The notes under the pieces are model-generated. The model had not been told where the DNA came from and did not search any database. It was given only the letters and a program-made list of their open reading frames with translations. Below, in pieces: positions 59,441 through 64,000 of a DNA stretch of 64,000 nt (positions are counted from its first letter, which is position 1; every line of letters starts with the position of its first letter). This DNA comes from Diphasiastrum complanatum (taxonomy: Eukaryota; Streptophyta; Lycopodiopsida; Lycopodiales; Lycopodiaceae), in the NCBI GenBank assembly GCA_029204225.1, contig CM055102.1:26326922-26390921 (forward strand). Direction: 5' to 3'. The position numbers and the translations under genes are program-made.

Positions 59441-59769
59441 ATAGATTCTAAGAACGATAGAAGAAAGTGATCCTTATGGGTGACTGCATTGAGTTTTGCT
59501 TATCATGGGTTTGGAAAGGGAGTTTTTAGAGTGTTTGTTGTTGGAGTTCCTTTTAATCATCAAATTATTGCTTTGGAGAAGTTGGGAGCAAGTTTGGTTG
59601 CACATCTAGATTTAGCTACAAAATAGACATCAACACTTTACACATGCTAGAACTTGGAAATCCATGAAGATCTGATCATAAGCACATAGATACAATATGG
59701 TATTGTCCTTGTCAGTACAACAACAACAACATACAATTAGAAATCAGAGTTGGTCTGTTTGTATTTGAT
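59441..59769. other. no feature identified
   Basis: No recognisable motif between the Ty3 RT remnant and the LARD-like LTR fragment. Confidence 0.3.
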
Positions 59770-62700
59770 ATATGCTTAAAAAGTACTGTACAATTCATTA
59801 AGTTTACAGTATTTGGTTGTTACCGGGACTTGACCCGCCATCGACATATCAGTCGGGCACTCGTCCTGTAGCCGGCTACTTGGGTTAGCCGAGTAGCCAC
59901 ACAACGTAGGGAAAAATCAGCATGTACAACGTTATATACAGTACTTGCTATACTCGAGGGCATGTCTCGAGTTTGTTGGTTGAATTTGGCCATATCAGGC
60001 CCGACCTTAGTTTGACCTTAGTTTGGCAAGTTGTAGGCCAATTTTAGGACACTTGTCAACTTCAAAAATAAGTTACAGTTCATTTTAGATAGGCATTTTG
60101 GTTTTGGGCCTAACCTTGGCTAGAAGGCACCTATTTTGGCCGTTCTTGGGCTTTGGGCCAAATTGACCCCTCAAACTGGCTGCTCAGAGCCAGCGGATAG
60201 AGTGACGTCACTAAGCAGGGAGAAACATGTTTCGGAGTATTTTCATCACCATTCCATCGAGCAGAGTGCAGGTGACCTAGACATTGTCGAATCGAGTGAT
60301 AGCTGCATTGACACATGCTTTTGCAACTCAAAATTTTCTTGTTCGAGGGAGGTATTGGGGCTAGCTTGGAGGTACACACATTTTAATGTCACGGGTGATT
60401 GAAGTATGAGGTGGTGCTAGTTGGAAGCCATTGGGAAAGATAGCGAACTTGCATTGGATGAACTATGTGTGGGACACACAAGAGATGAAGAACGGGTCAG
60501 TAATCACACTTTGGAGACTCTTGGTGAGTGGTGAGTGTGATTTTTTTGCGGATTTTGCAGCTGATAAGTCATATCAGATCAAGCCATTGTAGTTGTGGAG
60601 CAGTGTATCAAGATTGTCATCGAGGAGATACACTTCAACTGCCTATTTTGGGTAGGTCAAGTCAAGTTCCCGTATCAGTATTATATCAGGGATGCATATT
60701 CCAATGATGGCAAAATGCAGATCATTTGTTTTGGGCCATGTAAGATCTCATAGGTTCATTGGGAGTGATATTGGCATGCATAGTTTGTGAGAGACTTGAT
60801 GGTGGCTTTGGAGTTCACATCTCAGTGTATTATTAGGGAATGGTTTGGAATCATTCACAGGAGCAGCTTGGGGCTAGCTTGGGAGAATGTAGGTGGGGCA
60901 CTATAGGGCAAAATGCTCAAATATTCGAGATCATGGATGACATTGGGATACCTGATAGGGATAGGTCTGCAGGATGACATGATGATCATCAGGGAGCAGC
61001 TATTTCAGATTGGACTTGAGTCTTTGGATGAGACAAGACTTACAGGGGCGATTCATGATGGAATCAGAAAGCTGCAAACGCAAATGGGCAAAGCGTGAAG
61101 CTTTGAGAGCCAACTCTAGGATAGAGAGCTGATGGAGATCACATGCTTGGGTGTGATCGAAGGGCAAACACTGTGGTGAGTGTTTTGTTAGTGATCTACT
61201 AGAGGGGACACTGATGGCGAGGACTTCATAACATCATGGGCGTCGATAAGCTATTTATAGCTTTCATGCAATCGGCTGTATTTGCAGAAGTCTAGGCTTT
61301 CATAGGTGTTGGAACCTGCTTGGTTCAAATCCACAGGTGGTGAGATCAGGGAGAAGCCTAGAGGAAGTCACTCAGGGCCATATACCTCAATACGATCAGG
61401 GAGACATTGATCTCGGGATCCCATGAGCAGCGACTCATGGATGATCTTGCGTTGGCATGATGTCAGGTGGCACATAGCCAGGGAGAGCGAGCAGATGCTA
61501 GGAGCCAAGATGAGCAGGTGATGCTTCGACAATCGGCTTGGATAGCACGATGGTGACCAAGATTGAAGACATCAGGTGAGCACAGTATGTGAATGATGAG
61601 TCCATTGGGGTGGCACTGAGGAGATGCTACAATTGCTCATGTATGATACGTCATTGGATGTATAGGAGATGTTCTTCAACTGGTGCATCATGTATGGTGA
61701 CCTAGGGATAGGTCAAACCTACTTGGAGGTAGGTGGCATGGAGTGTACCTAGTGGTGGTACATGTCTTGAGGGCATGAAGTGCATTACGGGGTGATGTGT
61801 ATCCAGCATGCCCATGATTGTGAGCCAGCAGAGATGGATATGGTTATTCAATGAGTGACAGTTGGTACTTTGGCAAGTGATCAGGTGAGCTGCATGGTTA
61901 TATGCACAGTGATCTCCAAGTTGGCATCATATGTTGTTTTTATCCATCATTCTTTGATAAGCAGGGTGCAGATTTGTTAGTTAGATCCAGTTGGAGTCTA
62001 GTTCCACTATAGGTGGACATATTCTTGGGGAGCTATCAGCAGGTAATGGATACTTGGTGATCAGATGGTACATGGCACATGGTTCTGGTGGAACTATCCT
62101 ACCTCATTAGAGAAAATTTGGCCTTGGAAAGGGCCCTATAAGGATTGCCATGTAGGATGACAATTTTTGGCAATGTAAAATACTAAAATAAAACCTTTTT
62201 CTGCCCGCAGTCCAGCCCACACAGTCTTCGATGGTTAGCTATTATGTGCATAGTATAGTTTGTGGCTGAAAAAAATCACAACTTTTGAACGACAACTCAG
62301 ATTGAGACGATTACGGTGCCATTAGAAAGCCCTCAACGAGAGCTTTTCAAAAACACCCAACATGACTCACTTCCGAGCTACGGTGAAGAAGCTATGGCCA
62401 GTCAAAATTTTGGTCAGTCAACACTTGGTCGATCCGATATCTCTTTCAAGCGCAGTTGACCGGTTTGCAATCCGATATCTCTTTCAAGCGTAGTTGACCG
62501 GTCAAACTGCGCTTGAAAGAGATATCGGATTGACCAAGTGTTGACCGACGAAAACGTTGACTGGCCATACCTTCTTCACTATATCTCGGAACTAACTCAT
62601 CTTGGGTGTCATTGAAAAGTTCTCATCGAGGGCTTTCTAATGGCACCATAATCGTCTCAATCCGAGTTGTCGTTCAAAAGTTACACTATTTTTTTTTGTT

Positions 62701-63190
62701 AAGTTACATACTATACTACAGATAAAATGGCTTATTTACGGGCTGCCCCCGATGCAAAATTACAATTCTTTTAAAAAGAAAAGAAAATCAATATGAAGGA
62801 GCTACGTTACGTAGATTTCAAATTTGAGTGTTTTGATTGGACATGTGGAAGAAACTTTTTAGAAAAAAATAAAAAGTATCTCTTTGAAAGGCCCCTTTTG
62901 TACTCAAATCTTCTCTAATGTGATATGATATAGAATCGTGGGTGAGTTTCTCATCAGTATGGTGGATCTAGTTTGCATTTGCTTTGGTTGGGTTGACATG
63001 ATGGATGTGTTGGTGAGATAGGCTCCTCGGTAGGAGGCCTGTATACTAGTCAAATCAGAGTTCACAACATCAAGCATGAGAGGTTGAGCCTACATGGGAT
63101 GTAGGACAAGCAGATCGTTATCTCTAGGAGATGGGCGAGCTACTCAGGTATAGCCTATGGTGAGGTTTGTGTACATTCATTCAAGAATTC
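59770..63190 (+). mobile_element. LARD-like non-coding LTR retroelement, copy 2 (5' LTR part + internal region)
   Basis: 59770-60062 matches the first two-thirds of the LTR at 32261 (GCCGAGTAGCCACACAACGT, CTCGAGGGCATGTCTCGAGT, GTAGGCCAATTTTAGGACAC). 60720-63190 matches 30140-31480 in the same order. The LTR's last third and primer site are lost. Between 61936 and 63008 this copy has ~1.07 kb absent from copy 1, including the inverted-repeat element at 62200-62750. At 61190-61250 it lacks ~130 bp present in copy 1. No coding frame in 60063-63190 has recognisable retroelement motifs. Confidence 0.7.
62200..62750. mobile_element. foldback / MITE-like inverted-repeat element
   Basis: Two arms of roughly 250 bp are imperfect reverse complements: AACTTTTGAACGACAACTC... 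at 62281 on the left and its complement ...GAGTTGTCGTTCAAAAGTT at about 62664-62682 on the right. Both carry GGTGCCATTAGAAAGCCCTC and GATATCTCTTTCAAGCG. The centre (62432-62545) contains an additional direct copy of the inner arm. The outermost ends (CTGCCCGCAGTCC / GGGCTGCCCCC) are also complementary. Non-coding. The transcript would fold into a long hairpin. No target duplication was clear. Confidence 0.75.
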
Positions 63191-64000
63191 TAGACCTTGT
63201 ATCTTCTGAAATGCTTGACCAATATGCATCCATACAAAGAAGTCTCAACTTCCATGCCCACCACGTGTCTACCCAAAGTGAATGCCTCATGCACAAGGAC
63301 ACTAGTTTCTACAAATAAGTCAATTATAACATATCTCAGGTTGTGACTAGGCACACACATAGGATAGGAAGGCTCTGAAGAAACAAAATGTTTTTGTTTA
63401 CAAAGCCTTGCTAGCTTTCAGCCCTCTGCCTGACGAAGATGTTCGCAAACACGAAAGTCAAGAGACACGAAGCACGAAAGTTTCGCGAACACTTGACGAA
63501 AAGACACAAACACGAAAGATTCATGAACAAGAATCTTTTGCGATTCAGCACGGGAAAATCAGACGACGGAAACGAAACCAACGACGCAACACGAAAAACG
63601 TCACGAAAGACCTTCTGCCCTCACGCTCCAAAGAGTACCAACAAAGATCATGCAAGTACCCAGAAGTACAGATATATGATATGATGGCATGACGTCAGCA
63701 GATACACTCTAGGTTGTGGCTAATCTACCACTCTTGTAATTTCCTGATTAGTTGTAGATGCTTAATCACTCTAATCTTAAAGTTACATAGAACGACTATA
63801 TACTTGCTGGATGATACTTCACACATATACAGAAAACAGTCTGATGCTAGTAAGCAATCAAGACAAAATACAGACAAGAAGTCCGCCTGCGTATGAGATG
63901 AGTTTGGTGATTAGGATCCATAGAGATCCATGTGAAAATTGTCAACATTTCCTAGCTAGTTTGAGGCCTAAATTGGCTAAAATTGTAAATAGTTTTGGTT
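63191..64000. other. no gene identified; CACGAAAG-rich tract
   Basis: At 63445-63610 the motif (A)CACGAAA/ACGAAAG recurs many times, giving two overlapping open frames that are probably low-complexity artefacts. No other feature was seen to the window end. Confidence 0.35.

Noticed and set aside
60136-60402. 88-codon plus ORF as a gene in the LARD-like element
   Set aside because: No motif, overlaps an opposite open frame, and lies in sequence not shared with copy 1.

Overview
This window is plant nuclear DNA from a large, repeat-rich genome. The evidence is spliced exon-like blocks with plant-type GT/AG borders, many Ty1/copia and Ty3/gypsy LTR retrotransposons primed by tRNA-iMet (TGGTATCAGAGC sites), non-LTR elements and long microsatellites. 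The single complete host gene is a plant P450. The density of old, nested, broken elements suggests a gymnosperm- or fern-like genome; that is inference, and I cannot name the species.

Layout. 0.5-1.1 kb: two exon-like blocks on + with no recognised product. 1.2-3.7 kb: two fragments of one LINE family on -. 3.7-7.8 kb: remains of Ty3 chromovirus elements on +, with a third LINE fragment between two LTR-like blocks. 9.4-16.4 kb: a - strand chromovirus whose LTR was split by a + strand Ty3 element (9728-15252, 5-bp target duplication). 17.6 kb: an LTR/PBS piece on -. 19.1-19.45 kb: two more exon-like blocks on +. 23.1-24.7 kb and 26.4-29.5 kb: decayed copia on -. 30.1-32.7 kb: 3' half of a non-coding (LARD-like) LTR element whose 5' half lies at 59.8-63.2 kb. 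33.9-37.0 kb: a deleted copia with both LTRs. 37.0-39.0 kb: the 3' end of another LTR element carrying an unrecognised ORF just before its LTR. 39.05-39.7 kb: copia RNase H.

41.24-42.76 kb (-) is the clear functional gene: an intact, intronless CYP710A sterol C-22 desaturase of 505 codons, with a TATA-like box and two AATAAA signals. It would introduce the C22 double bond of stigmasterol- or brassicasterol-type sterols at the ER.

43.8-56.2 kb: a Ty3 gag fragment, a copia element folded back on itself, two long dinucleotide arrays, and a copia with a nearly open gag-PR-INT frame but no RT. 56.7-58.3 kb: exon-like blocks on - from an unrecognised host gene. 58.8-59.4 kb: a Ty3 RT pseudogene. 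62.2-62.75 kb: a large inverted-repeat (foldback/MITE-like) element.

None of the transposable elements looks autonomous; each has stops, frameshifts or missing domains. Apart from CYP710A and the possible split host genes, the window is layered transposon debris.
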